A stretch of DNA of 64,000 bases, taken from NCBI RefSeq assembly GCF_024679095.1, contig NW_026111765.1:868001-932000 (forward strand), in the 5' to 3' direction. The notes under the pieces were generated by a model. It did not search any database and was not told the DNA's origin. It worked only from the letters and a program-made list of their open reading frames with translations. This document shows, one piece after another, positions 1 to 11,945 of this stretch (the first letter of the stretch is position 1; each line of letters opens with the position of its first letter). This DNA comes from Eriocheir sinensis (lineage: Eukaryota; Arthropoda; Malacostraca; Decapoda; Varunidae). The translations under genes were made by a program, and so were the position numbers.

Positions 1-890
1 ATCAAATGATGTAAACACGTATAAAATGTATATATAAAATACATTAAATAATGTAAATTCGCGTCAAAATAAATAAACAAAATATCAATAAAGAATGTAT
101 TTGTATGAAAATGAATATACAATATACATAAAATCACTGGTACATAAAACTATGTTCAAAAATACACAAAATAATTTAGATTTGTATGAAAATAAATATT
201 AAATACACATAAATTAAATTAAATTTGTGTTGAAATACATTTTACAAAATACACTTAAAATAATGTAGTTTGAATGAAAATATAAACAATACCTTAAAAT
301 AACGTAAATTTGAATAAAATATGTTTAAAAATACACATTAATTAGTAATAAATATGTATAAAAAATATATACAAAACACAAATAGAATAATAATATAAAA
401 TCGTATCAAACTAATACAGAATATTAATAAAATAATGTAAATTTATTGTAAATTAGATGCAAAATACCCATAAAAATAACATTTTTATAAAATATTTATA
501 CCAAGACTCCTAAAATATTTGAATTGTATTAAAATAAATATACAAAATGCACATACAATAAAGTAAAGTTGTGTTAAAATAGATATACCAAAATACATAT
601 AAAAGCATGTAAATTTTTTTCAAAATATATGCGAATACACATAAAATAACGTAGATTTCTATGAAAATAAATATACAAAATACACAAAATTAAGTAAATA
701 CATAAAAAAAAAGTTATACAAATACATAAAATAATGGCTCGTATCAAAATAAATAAACAAAATACTAATAAAAAAATGTGTGTATAAATATAAATATGCA
801 AATACAAATAAAATACGTAAATTTATATAAAACTATGCAAAATACACAAAGTAATTAAATTTATTGTGAAAATAGATATACAAAAATACA
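1..890 (-). repeat. Satellite block, - orientation
   Basis: Monomers read CAAAATACACATAAAATAATG on the + strand, so the T-rich strand is the - strand. The AACGTAGATTTCTAT variant that marks the 520-bp unit occurs near 645. The block enters from the left edge and ends at a small palindrome at 884-897. Confidence 0.88.
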
Positions 891-897
891 TGTATTT
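884..897. other. Perfect 14-bp palindrome at an orientation flip
   Basis: AAATACATGTATTT is a perfect palindrome centred between 890 and 891. The array is in - orientation to its left and + orientation to its right, so the flip falls at the centre of symmetry with no spacer. The same ACATGT core marks flips near 53,617 and 56,361, and a related one lies near 26,851. Confidence 0.85.
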
Positions 898-2073
898 ATG
901 TTATTTCATACAAACAAATTATTTTTGTTTATTTTGCATATATTTTCAAACAAATTTTTCATTATTTATGTATTTTGTATATTTTTTTTCTACAAATATA
1001 CTTTCTTTTATCTAATTTTTTGTTTATTGAATTTGAAACGAATTTACCTTACTTTTGTATATCTATTTTCATACAAATTAAAATACTTCTGTGTATTTTG
1101 TATATAGATTTTATATAAATTTGCATTATTTTGTGTATTTTTGTATATTTATATTTATACAAATACACATTCTTTTATTAGTATTTTGTATATTTTATTT
1201 TGATACAGTTTACATTATTTTATGTGTATTTTGTATACATTTTTTTTATACGTATTTTACTTCATTTTATGTATTTTTGTATATATATTTTTATAGAAAT
1301 CTACGTTATTTATGTGTATTCGTATATACATTTTGAAACAAATTACATTGTTTTATATGTATTTTATATCTATTTCAATACTAGTTACCTTATTGTATGT
1401 GTTTTTTGTATATTTATTTTGTAATACAAATTTAATTTTTGATGTATTTTTATTATATATATATTTTTAAAAAAAAAAATGCTTTATTTTATAGGTATTT
1501 TGCTTCTTTATTTTCATACAAATTTACATTATTTATTAATATTCTGTGTATTTATTTGATACGATTTTTACATTATTCTATTTGTGTTTTGTACATATTT
1601 TTTTATACAAATTTACGTTATTTAAGTGTATTTGCTTATGTATTTTTCATTCAAATTTGCATTATTTTATGTGTATTTTGTATATATTTAATACAAATTT
1701 ACCTAATTTTATGTGTATTTGTATATTTATTTTTCCTTACAAATTTAAATTATTTTTGTGTAATTTTTGTATATAGTTTTATACAAACTTGGGATTTATT
1801 TTATGGTATTTTGTATATCTCGTACTAATACAAATACACATTCTTTTATTGATATTTTGTTCATTTATTTTGACGAAATTTTAAATTATTTAATGTGTAT
1901 TTTGTATATATATATTTTTTATACGTATTTACATCATTTCATATGTATTTTTGTATATACTCTTCTATAAAATCTACGTTATTTATGTGTATTCGTATAT
2001 AGACTTTTAAACAATTTACACTTTTAATGTGCATTTTGTATATCTATTTTGTGTATTCTGTATTTATTTGTTA
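891..2073 (+). repeat. Satellite block, + orientation
   Basis: T-rich monomers run from the palindrome to the junction near 2,073. The A-rich AAAAAATGCTTTATTTTAT variant near 1,475 and the marker TAGAAATCTACG near 1,295 place it in the 520-bp higher-order family. The monomer order of the right half resembles 15.7-16.79 kb, but with more divergence than the segment to its right. Confidence 0.87.
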
Positions 2074-2085
2074 TACATAGAATAA
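2060..2085. other. Recurrent +/- junction, type J1 (copy 1)
   Basis: A + monomer carrying TGTATTCTGTATTTATT stops at TTATACATAGAATAATG, which is already in - orientation. The same join occurs near 4,381, 16,786, 19,091, 36,605, 37,513 and 47,864. Both sides derive from the GATACGATTTTACATTATTC monomer type, so the join is an imperfect foldback of one monomer class. Confidence 0.85.
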
Positions 2086-2620
2086 TGTAAAATCGTGTCA
2101 AAATAAATTTAGAATATCAATAAAATAATTTAAATTTGTATGAAAATAAAGATGCAAAATACCCATAAGATAAAGCATATTTTTTTAAATACATATACAA
2201 AATACACATAGAATAATTAAATTTGTATTAAAATTAATATACAAAATGCACACATAATATAAGGTAAATTTGTATTGAAAAAAAAAACGCAAAATACAAA
2301 TGAAACAGTGTAAATTTGTTTCAAAATATATATACGAATACACATAAAATAACGTAGATTTCTATAGAAATATATATACAAAATACACATGAAACTATGT
2401 AAATATAATAAAATATATATATATATATATATATACATATTAAGTAATGTAAATTCGTGACAAAATAAATAAACAAAATATCATAAAAAGAATGTGTATT
2501 TGTATGAAAATAAATAATAGATAATAAATTTGTATGTAATATATATGCAAGATACACATTAAATAATGTAAATATGTATAAAAAAAAATATATACAAAAA
2601 ACAAATAGGATAATGTAAAA

Positions 2621-2680
2621 TCGTATCAAAATAAATACACCGAATATTAATCGTATCAAAATAAATACACCGAATATTAA
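2621..2680 (-). repeat. Exact 30-bp tandem duplication inside a monomer
   Basis: The 30 bases 2,621-2,650 (beginning TCGTATCAAAATAAATACAC) are repeated exactly at 2,651-2,680. The homologous site near 17,331-17,365 has the unit once, so the duplication postdates the SD1 copying event, or was lost from the other copy. Confidence 0.93.
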
Positions 2681-3054
2681 TAAAATAATGTAAATTTGTA
2701 TGAAAATAAAGATGCAAAATTCCCATCAAATAGCGCATTTCTTATAAAAATATATATACCAAAATACACATAAAATATTTAAATTTGTAATGAAATAAAT
2801 ATACAAAATGCACATACAATAAGGTAAACTTCTGTTGAAAGAGATATGCAAAAATACATATAAAAAATTATAAATTTGTTTCAAAATATATATACGAATA
2901 CACATAAATTAACGTAGATTTCTATAAAAATATATACAAAATACACATAAAATTAGGTAAATACGTATAAAAAATGTAAACAAAATACACATAAAATAAT
3001 ATAAATTCGAAACAAAATAAATAAACAAAATACCAATAAAAGAATGTGTATTTG

Positions 3055-3093
3055 TTCTGTGTATTTTTGTATATAGTTTTATACAAATTTACG
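3055..3093 (+). repeat. 39-bp + island inside a - block
   Basis: TTCTGTGTATTTTTGTATAT and the following bases are a single + monomer flanked on both sides by - monomers. The same island sits at 17,741-17,778 in the SD1 partner, so the tiny inversion is older than that duplication. Confidence 0.8.
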
Positions 3094-3600
3094 ATACAAA
3101 TACAAATACAAAAATACACATTAAATAATTTAAAATTGAATGAAATAAATATACAAAATAAACATAAAATAAAGATGAAATTTATATAATAAAATATATG
3201 TAAAAAAAGAATACACATGAAATAATGTAAAATTTTATGAAAATAAATATAGAAATACACATAAAAATAACATAAATTTATTATAAAATTTGTTTCAAAA
3301 TATATACGAATACACACAATAAAATAGCAATAAATTTGTATGAAAATGTATATATATAAAATACACACATAAAATAATTTAAATATACGTGAAAAAATAT
3401 ATACAAAATACATATAAAATAATGTGGGTTACTGTAAAAATTTAAATACACAGAAATTCAATAAAAGAATATTATATTTATGGAGAAATACATATATACA
3501 AAAAACAAATAAAAATAACTAAAATTTGTATAAAAATATATACAAAAATACACACAAAAATAATGTAAGTTTGTTTTGAAAATAAATATAATTGTAGCTG

Positions 3601-4381
3601 TATATCTATTTGTACATGTTACTTAATTTATGTGTATTTTGTATATATTTTGTGAAATCTACATATTTATATTCATATATATATTTTAAACAAATTGTTG
3701 TATTATATGTATTTTGCATATCTCTTTCAGCTAAGTTTACTTATTGTAGAAATTGCATTTTTTGTATATTTACTTCAATACAAATTTAAATATTTTATGT
3801 GTATTTTATTATATATATTTTATAAGAAATGCGCTATTTGATGAATTTTGCATCTTTATTTTCATACAAATTTACATTATTTTATTAATATTCGGTGTAT
3901 TTATTTTGATACGATTTCACATTATTCTATTTGTTTTTTTATATATTTTTTTATACATATTTACATTATTTAATGTGTATCTTGCATATATATTTCATAC
4001 AAATTTATTATCTATTATTTATTTTCATACAAATACACATTCTTTTCATGATATTTTGTTTATTTATTTTGACACGAATTTACCTAGATATGTATTTTGT
4101 ATATATATTTTTATACGTATTTACATAATTTCATGTGTATTTTGTATATATATTTCTATAGAAATCTACGTTATTTTATGTGTATTCGTATATATATTTT
4201 GAAACAAATTTACTTTGTTTTATATGTTTTTTGAATATCTCTTTCAATACATATTTACCTTACTGTATATGCATTTTGTATGTTTATTTCAATACAAATT
4301 TAAATATTTTATGTTGCATATCTATTTTCAAACAATTCTAAATTATTTTTTGTGTATTTTTGTGTATATTTATTTTTGTTA
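3601..4381 (+). repeat. Satellite block, + orientation
   Basis: About one and a half 520-bp units. The first matches the B version and the second the A version (TTGAATATCTCTTTCAATAC, then CTTACTGTATATGC). Its partner is 18,278-19,091. Confidence 0.86.
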
Positions 4382-4667
4382 TACATAGAATAATGTAAAA
4401 TCGTATCAAAATAAGTACACAGAATATCAATAAAATAATTTAAATTTGTATGAGAATAAAGATGCAAAATACCCATAAGAAAAAGCATATTTTTTTTTTA
4501 AATACATATACAAAAATACACATAGAATAATTAAATTTGTATTAAAATTAATATACAAAATGCACACATACAAAAAGTTAAATTTGTATTGAAAAAAAAA
4601 TGCAAAATACAAATAAAACAGTGTAAATGTGTTTCAAAATATATATACGAATACACATAAAATAACG
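4382..4667 (-). repeat. Short satellite block, - orientation
   Basis: About six monomers between a J1 junction and a flip at AATAACGTGTATATTG. The same short - patch recurs at 19,092-19,376 and 47,865-48,148. Confidence 0.84.
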
Positions 4668-6569
4668 TGTATATTGTATATTTATATTTATGCAAATACA
4701 TTCTTTGTTAATTTATTTTTAATATATTTATTACGATACGAGTTTTATTATTTATGTGTATTTTTATACACTATGCGTATTACTTCATTATATTATTTTG
4801 TATATATATTTTCACTTATAAATCTACAATACTTCTGTGCATATGTATATATACATTTTAAACAAATTTACGTTATGTTTTATATATTTTTATTTATTCA
4901 ATACAAATTAAATTATTAGTATTTTGTATATTTATTTTGATACGAGTTTACATTATTTTATGTGTATTTTGTATATATTTTTTTTATACGTATTTGCTTT
5001 ATTTTATTATTTTATATATATTTTCATAGAAATTCTACGTTATTTTATTTATATATTCGTATATACATTTTTAAACAAATTTACATTTTTCTATGTGTAT
5101 TTTGTATATCTATTTATACAAATTTACATTAATTTATGTGTATTTGTATTTAATACTGTTAAATACAAATTTGCATTATTTTATGTTTTGTATATATATT
5201 TCAATAAAAATTTGCGTTATTTTATGGGTATTTTGCTTCTATATTTTCATACAAATTTACATTATTGTGTAATATTTGTATATTTTTTATACACATTTAA
5301 AATATTTAATGTGTATTTTGTATATATATTTTATCAAATTTACGTTATTTTATATGTATTTTATATGTATTTTCATACAATTTACATTATTTTATGTGTA
5401 TTTTTGTATATGTATTTCAATACAAATTTACATAAATTTGCCTAACTTTATGTGTATATATCTATTTTCAAACAAATTTAAATTATTTTATGTATTTTTT
5501 GTATATTTTTATACAAATTTTAGTTATTTATTTGTTTTGTATATCTATTTTCTACAAATATACATTCTTTTATTGAATTTTGTATATTAATTTTCTACAA
5601 ATTTAATTATTGTATTTTGTATATATATTTACATTATTTTATGTGTATTTTGTATATATATTTTCATACAAATTTATATTATTTTATGTGTATTCTTACA
5701 TATATTTTATTACAAATTTACCTTATTTTATGTTTATTTTGTATATTTATTTCATTTAATATAATCAAATTTAAATTTATTGTATATGCATTTTGTATAT
5801 TAATTTTAATACAAATTTAATTATTCTATGTGAATATTTCTATATGTATTTTTATAAAAATATGCTTTATTTTATGGGTATTTTGCATCTTTATTTTCAT
5901 ACAAATTTACGTTATTTTATTGATATTCTGCTCATTTGTTTTGATACGATTTGACATTATTCTATGTGTATTTTGTATATATTTTTCATACAAATTTACG
6001 TTATATTATGTGTATTTGTTTATATATTTTGACACAAATTTACAATATTTTATGGGTATTTTGTATATATATTTCAAAAGAAATTTACCTAGTTTTATAT
6101 GTATTTTGAATATCTATTTTCATTCAAACTCAAATTATTTTTATGTATTTTTGTATATATTTCAATACAAATTTTAGTTAGGTTATGTGTATTTTGTAAA
6201 TCTATTTTCATTCAAATATATATTATTTTATTGGTATTTTGTTGATTTATATTGAAACGAATTTACATTATTTTATATGAACTTTGTATATATATTTTTA
6301 TACGCATTTACATTATTTAAAATTTATTTTGAGTATATAATTTTATACAAATTCATGGTATTTTATGTGTATTTGTATATATATTATCATATAAATTTAC
6401 ATTATTTTATGTGTATTTTGTACATATATTTCTATGAAATTTACCTTATTTTATGTTTATTTTGTATGTGTATTTTGTACATTTATATTTATACACGTTT
6501 ACTCATACAAATTTATATTATTTTATTGGTATTTTGTTTATTTATTTTGATACGAATTACATGATTATA
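4668..6569 (+). repeat. Satellite block, + orientation
   Basis: T-rich monomers throughout. Monomer order departs from the 520-bp unit in places, with several runs of TTTATGTGTATTTTG monomers. It ends after ATACGAATTACATGAT, at a small ACTATATTAA direct repeat near 6,569-6,593, where the array turns to -. Confidence 0.85.
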
Positions 6570-9500
6570 CTATATTAAACTATATTAAACTATATACAAA
6601 AATACACAAAAATAATTTAAATTTGTATGAAAATAAATATAAAAAATACACATAAAAATTAGGTAAATTTGTATTGAAATACGTATACAAAATACACATA
6701 AAATAATGGAAGTTTGAATGAAAATATATTTTACATATGCTAAAATAACGTAAATTTGTATCTTTATATATACAAAATACTAGTTAAATAATGTAAGTAT
6801 GTATAAAAAAATATATATACGAAACACAAATAGAATAATGTAAAATCGTATCAAAATAAATACACAGAATATTAATAAAATAATGTAAATTTGTTTGAAA
6901 ATAAAGATGCAAAATAGCCATAAAATAACGCATTTTTTATAGAAATATATATACCAAAATACACATAAAATATTAAAATTTGTATTAAAATAAATATAAA
7001 AAATGCACATAAAGTAAGGTAAATTTATATTGAAATAGATATGCAAAATACATATAAAACAATGTAAATTTGTTTCAAAATATATATGCGAATACACATA
7101 AAATAACGTTGGTTTCTATAAAAATATATACAAAATACACATAAAATCAAGTAAATACGTATAAAAAATTAATACAAAATACACATAAAAATCGTATCAA
7201 AATAAATAAACAAAATACCAGTAAAAGAAAGTGTATTTGTATAAATATAAATATACAAAATACACATAAAATTTATATAAAATTTGTATAAAACTATATA
7301 CAAAAATACACAGAAGTTATTAAATTTGTATGAAAATATATATACAAAATACAGCTAAAATAAGCTAAATTTGAATTGAAATGTACATACAAAATACATA
7401 AAATAATGTAAATCTGTATCAAAATATTTATACAAATACATATAATAACGTAGATTTGTTTAAAAATATATAAACAAAATACACATTAAGTAATATAAAT
7501 ACGTATAAAAAATATGTACAAAATACACATATAATCATGTAATTCGTATCAAAATAAATAAACAAAATAGCAATAAAATAATATAAATTTGTATGAAAAG
7601 AAAAATACACATAAAATAACGCAAATTTCTATAAAATATATGTACAAAATGCACATAAAATAAAGTAAATTAGCATAAAAATATATATACAAAACACACT
7701 AAATAATATAAATGCATTACATAAAATAACCTAAATTTGTATAAAACTAAATACAATACACAAAAATAATTTAAATTTGTTTGAAAAGAAATATACAAAA
7801 TACATATAAAATAGGTAAATTTGTGTGAAAATATATACAAAATAAACATCAAATAATGTAAATTTGAATGAAAATATATAAAATAAAGATGCAAAATTCC
7901 CAAAAATTATCGCATTTTTATAAAATATATATACCAAAATACACATAAAATATTTAAATTTGTATTGAAATAAATATACAAAATGCATATACAGTAAGGT
8001 AAATTTGTATTGAAAGAGATATTCAAAATACATATAAAACAATGTAAATTTGTTTCAAAATATATACGAATACACATAAATAAAGTAAATTTCTATAGAA
8101 ATATATATACAAAATACATAAAATTATGTAAATACGTATAAAATATATACAAAATACATATCAAATAATGTAAATTCGTGTAAAAATAAATGAACAATAT
8201 ATCATGAAAAGAATGTATTGTATAAATATAAAATAGATAATAGATAATAAATTTGTTTAAAATATACATAAAATATACAAATTAAATATATGTAAATATG
8301 TTAAATAAAAAAGTATATACAAAAAACACAATAGAATAATGTAAAATCGTATCAAAATAAATATACAAAATTAATAAAATAATGTAAATTTGTATGAAAA
8401 TAAAATGCAAAATTCCCATAAAATAGCGCATTTCTTATAAAATATATATACAAAATACACATAATATATTTAAATTTGTATTGAAATAAATATATACAAA
8501 TGCACATAAATAAGGTAAATTTGTATTGAAAGAGATATGCCAAAATACATATAAAACAATAAAAATTTGTTTCAAAATATATATACGAATACAAATAAAA
8601 AACGTGGAATTCTATAAAAATATATATACAAAATAGATATAAAATTGAACATGACGTATAAAAAATGTATACAAAAATACACATAAAATAATGTAAATTC
8701 AATTAAAATAAATAAACAAAATACCAATAAAAGAATGTGTATTTGGATAAATATAAATATACTAAATACATACAAAATAAACATAAAATAAGGTAGATTT
8801 GTAATAAAATATATAGAAAATACACATAAAATAATGTAAATTTATATGAAAATATATATACAAAAACACATAAAATACCATGAATCTGTATAAAAATATA
8901 TGTTCAAAATAAATATTAAATAATGTAAAAGCGTATAAAAATATATACACAAAGTACATATAAAATGAAAATAAAGATGTAAAATACCTATAAAATAACG
9001 CATTTTTTATAAAATTTTTGATACCATAATACACATAAAATATTTGAACTTGTATTAAAATAAATATAGAAAATGCACATACAATAAGGTAAATTTGTAT
9101 TGAAATAGATATGCAAAATACATATAAAATAATGTAAATTTGTTTCAAAATATATATACGAATACACATAAAATAACGTAGATTTATTTAAAAATACATA
9201 TACAAAATACACATAAAATTAAGTAAATACGTATAAAAAAACGTATACAAAATACACATAAAATAATGTAAATTCGTATAAATGTAAATAAACAATATAC
9301 CAATAAAAAAAATGTGTATTTGTATAAATATAAATATACAAAATGCACATAAAATAATGTAAATTTATATAAAACTATATAAATAATATCAATAAAATAA
9401 TGTAAATTTCTATAAAATATATGTGCAAAATGAACATTAGATAAATTTTATAAAAATATATATACAAAACACACATTAGATAATGTAAATTTGTATTAAA

Positions 9501-10485
9501 ATATGTATACAAAATACCTATGAAATAATCTAAATTTGTATCGAATTAAATATAAATACCAATAAAATAATGTAATTTTGGATGAAAATATATATACAAA
9601 ATACACAAAAAAATACAAATACAAATATACACATAAAATCATTTAAAATTCAATGAAATAAATATCCAAAATAAACATAAAATAATGTAGATTTGTAATG
9701 AAATATATATAAAAATACACATAAAATAATATAAATTCGTGTGAAAATAAATACACATTAAATAACATGAATTTGTATAAAATTTGTATGAAAATATATG
9801 TACAAAATACACATAAAATAACGTAAATTTTTAAGAAAATATATTTACAAAATACACATCAAATAATTTAAATACGTAAAAATATATATACAAAAACACA
9901 TAAAATAATGTAAATATGTATGAAATATATAAACAAATACACATAAAATAATGTAAATTTGGATAAAATATATATATAAACATAAAATAATGTAAATTCG
10001 TATCAAAAAAAAATATAAACAAAATACCAATAAAAGAATGTCTATTTGTATGAATATAAATATACAAAATACATATAAAATAACGTAAATTTATATAAAA
10101 CTATATGCAAAATACACAGAAAATAAATTTGTAAATATATATACAAAATACACATAAAATAAGCAAATTTTGAAAATAAATATATAAAGAAAATACATAA
10201 ATAAATGTAAATTTATCAAATAACATACATAATAACGTAAATTTGTATCAAAATATTTATCAATACACATATAATAAACGTAAATGTATAAAATATATAA
10301 ACAAAATACACATTAAATAATGTAAATACGTATAAAAAAATCTGTCCAAAATACACATATAATCATGTAATTCGTATCAAAATGAATAAACGAAATACCA
10401 ATAAAGTAATATAAATTTGTATGAGTAAACATTTTTCATACAAAATACATATAAATAACGCATTAATATCAATAAAATATATATA
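6570..10485 (-). repeat. Satellite block, - orientation
   Basis: A long - block. It carries an A-type unit near 7,930 (CATATACAGTAAGG) and a B-type unit near 8,450. Monomer order at 7.2-8.7 kb resembles 13.1-14.7 kb and 61.5-63.1 kb, sharing the ACCAGTAAAAG variant at 7,219, 13,109 and 61,519. Some monomers near 10,140-10,260 are shortened. Confidence 0.86.
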
Positions 10486-10500
10486 ATATGATATATTTTT
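10471..10500. other. Recurrent TA-palindrome junction, type J2 (copy 1)
   Basis: AAAATATATATAATATGATA with its right arm forms a near-perfect inverted repeat where - turns to +. Closely similar sequences mark flips at 25,101-25,130 and 40,726-40,754, and in the opposite direction at 58,568-58,595. Confidence 0.83.
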
Positions 10501-11390
10501 ATATACATTTAAAATATTTAATGTATATTTTGTATATATAGTTTTATACAAATTTACGTTATTTTATGTGTATTTGTTTCTATATTTTGATACAAATTTA
10601 CATTATTTTATGTGTATTTTGTATATATATTTCAATAGAAATTTACATAACTTTATGTATATTTTATATATCTATTTTAAAATAAATTTAAATTATTTTT
10701 GTGCATTTTCTATATATTTTTATACAAATTTGAGTTATGTTATGTGTATTTTGTAGATTTATTTTCTAAATATACATTCTTTTATTGTATTTTTGTATTT
10801 AATTTTCACAATTTACATTATTTTATATGTGTATTTTGTATATATATTTTCTACAAATTTAAATTATTTTATGTGTATTTTATATATCCATTTTCATAAA
10901 ATTTACGTTATTTTATTGATGTATTATATATATTTGAAACAAATTTTATACAAACTCATGTTATTTTATGTGTATTTTATATATATTTTCATACAAATTT
11001 ATATTATTTTATGTGTATTTTTACATATATTTTATTACAAATTTACCTTATTTTATGTTTATTTTGTATATTTATTTCATTTAATATAATTATTTAAATT
11101 TTGTATATGCATTTTTTTATTGGTATTTTGTTTATTTATTTTAATTCAATTTAATTATTTTATGTGTATTTTATTTATATTTTTATAAATTTTTATTTTT
11201 TTATGTGTATTTTGCATATTTATTTTATACAAATTTACATTATTTTATTGATATTCTGAATATATATTTTGATACGATTTGACATTATTCTATATGTATT
11301 TTGTATATATTTTTCATACAAATTTACGTTATATTATGTGTATTTGTTTATATATTTTGACACAAATTTACAATATTTTATGTATTTTGT
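10486..11390 (+). repeat. Satellite block, + orientation
   Basis: T-rich monomers starting from the J2 palindrome. The first monomers match those that follow J2 at 25.1 and 40.7 kb (AAAATATTTAATGTATATTT), showing that the flanks were copied with the junction. Confidence 0.85.
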
Positions 11391-11945
11391 ATGAAAATAT
11401 ATATTCAAAAGAAATACCTAGTTTTATGTAATTTTGAATATCTATTTTCATTCAAACTCAAATTATTTTATGTATTTTGTATATATTTCAATACAAATTG
11501 ATTAGTTAATTATGTAAATAAGGCAAATTTATAATGAAATATATATATACAAAATATATAAAATAATTGGTATTTTGTTAAATATATATTGAAACGAATT
11601 TACATTAAATTATATGAACTTTCTATATATATTTTATATACAAATACATTATTTAAAATTTATTTTGTATATAATATATATACAAATACACATTAAATAA
11701 TGTAAATTCGTTTCAAAATAAATATATATAAATTTACATTATTTATTTGTATTAAAATACATATACAAAATACACATACAATAAGGTAAATCTGTATTGA
11801 AATAGATATGCAAATTTACCTAAAACAATGTAAATTTGTATAAAAATATATACGAATACACATAAAATAACGTATTTTGTATAAAATATATATACAAATA
11901 CACATAATTTTATTAAATTTTGTTTATTTATTTTGATACGAATAT
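11391..11945. repeat. Degraded mixed-orientation satellite patch
   Basis: Orientation changes several times within about 550 bp: + to about 11,505, - at 11,510-11,565, + to about 11,675, then - with a + remnant at 11,907-11,943. Monomers are truncated and the TATATATAT centre is over-represented. It looks like the oldest, or the most often rearranged, part of the window. Confidence 0.7.

Larger units (their letters stand above)
2074..3600 (-). repeat. Satellite block, - orientation
   Basis: It contains two 520-bp-unit markers (CGTAGATTTCTATA near 2,355 and 2,914) about 560 bp apart. The excess over 520 bp is largely the 30-bp duplication and a longer TA stretch. A 39-bp + island interrupts it at 3,055-3,093. 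Confidence 0.87.
2060..4667. repeat. Segmental duplication SD1, copy 1 (partner 16,770-19,376)
   Basis: About 2.6 kb is repeated in direct orientation about 14.7 kb to the right. The copies share the J1 junctions at both places, the small + island (3,055-3,093 and 17,741-17,778), the flip near 3,600/18,278 and the - patch before 4,667/19,376. Offsets at these landmarks stay between about 14.68 and 14.71 kb. Copy 1 has a private 30-bp tandem duplication and a short TA stretch at 2,413-2,434. Confidence 0.85.

Noticed and set aside
6569..6593. ACTATATTAA direct repeats as an attachment site or integration scar
   Set aside because: Only two and a half short AT-rich copies at a flip; more simply a local slippage at the junction.
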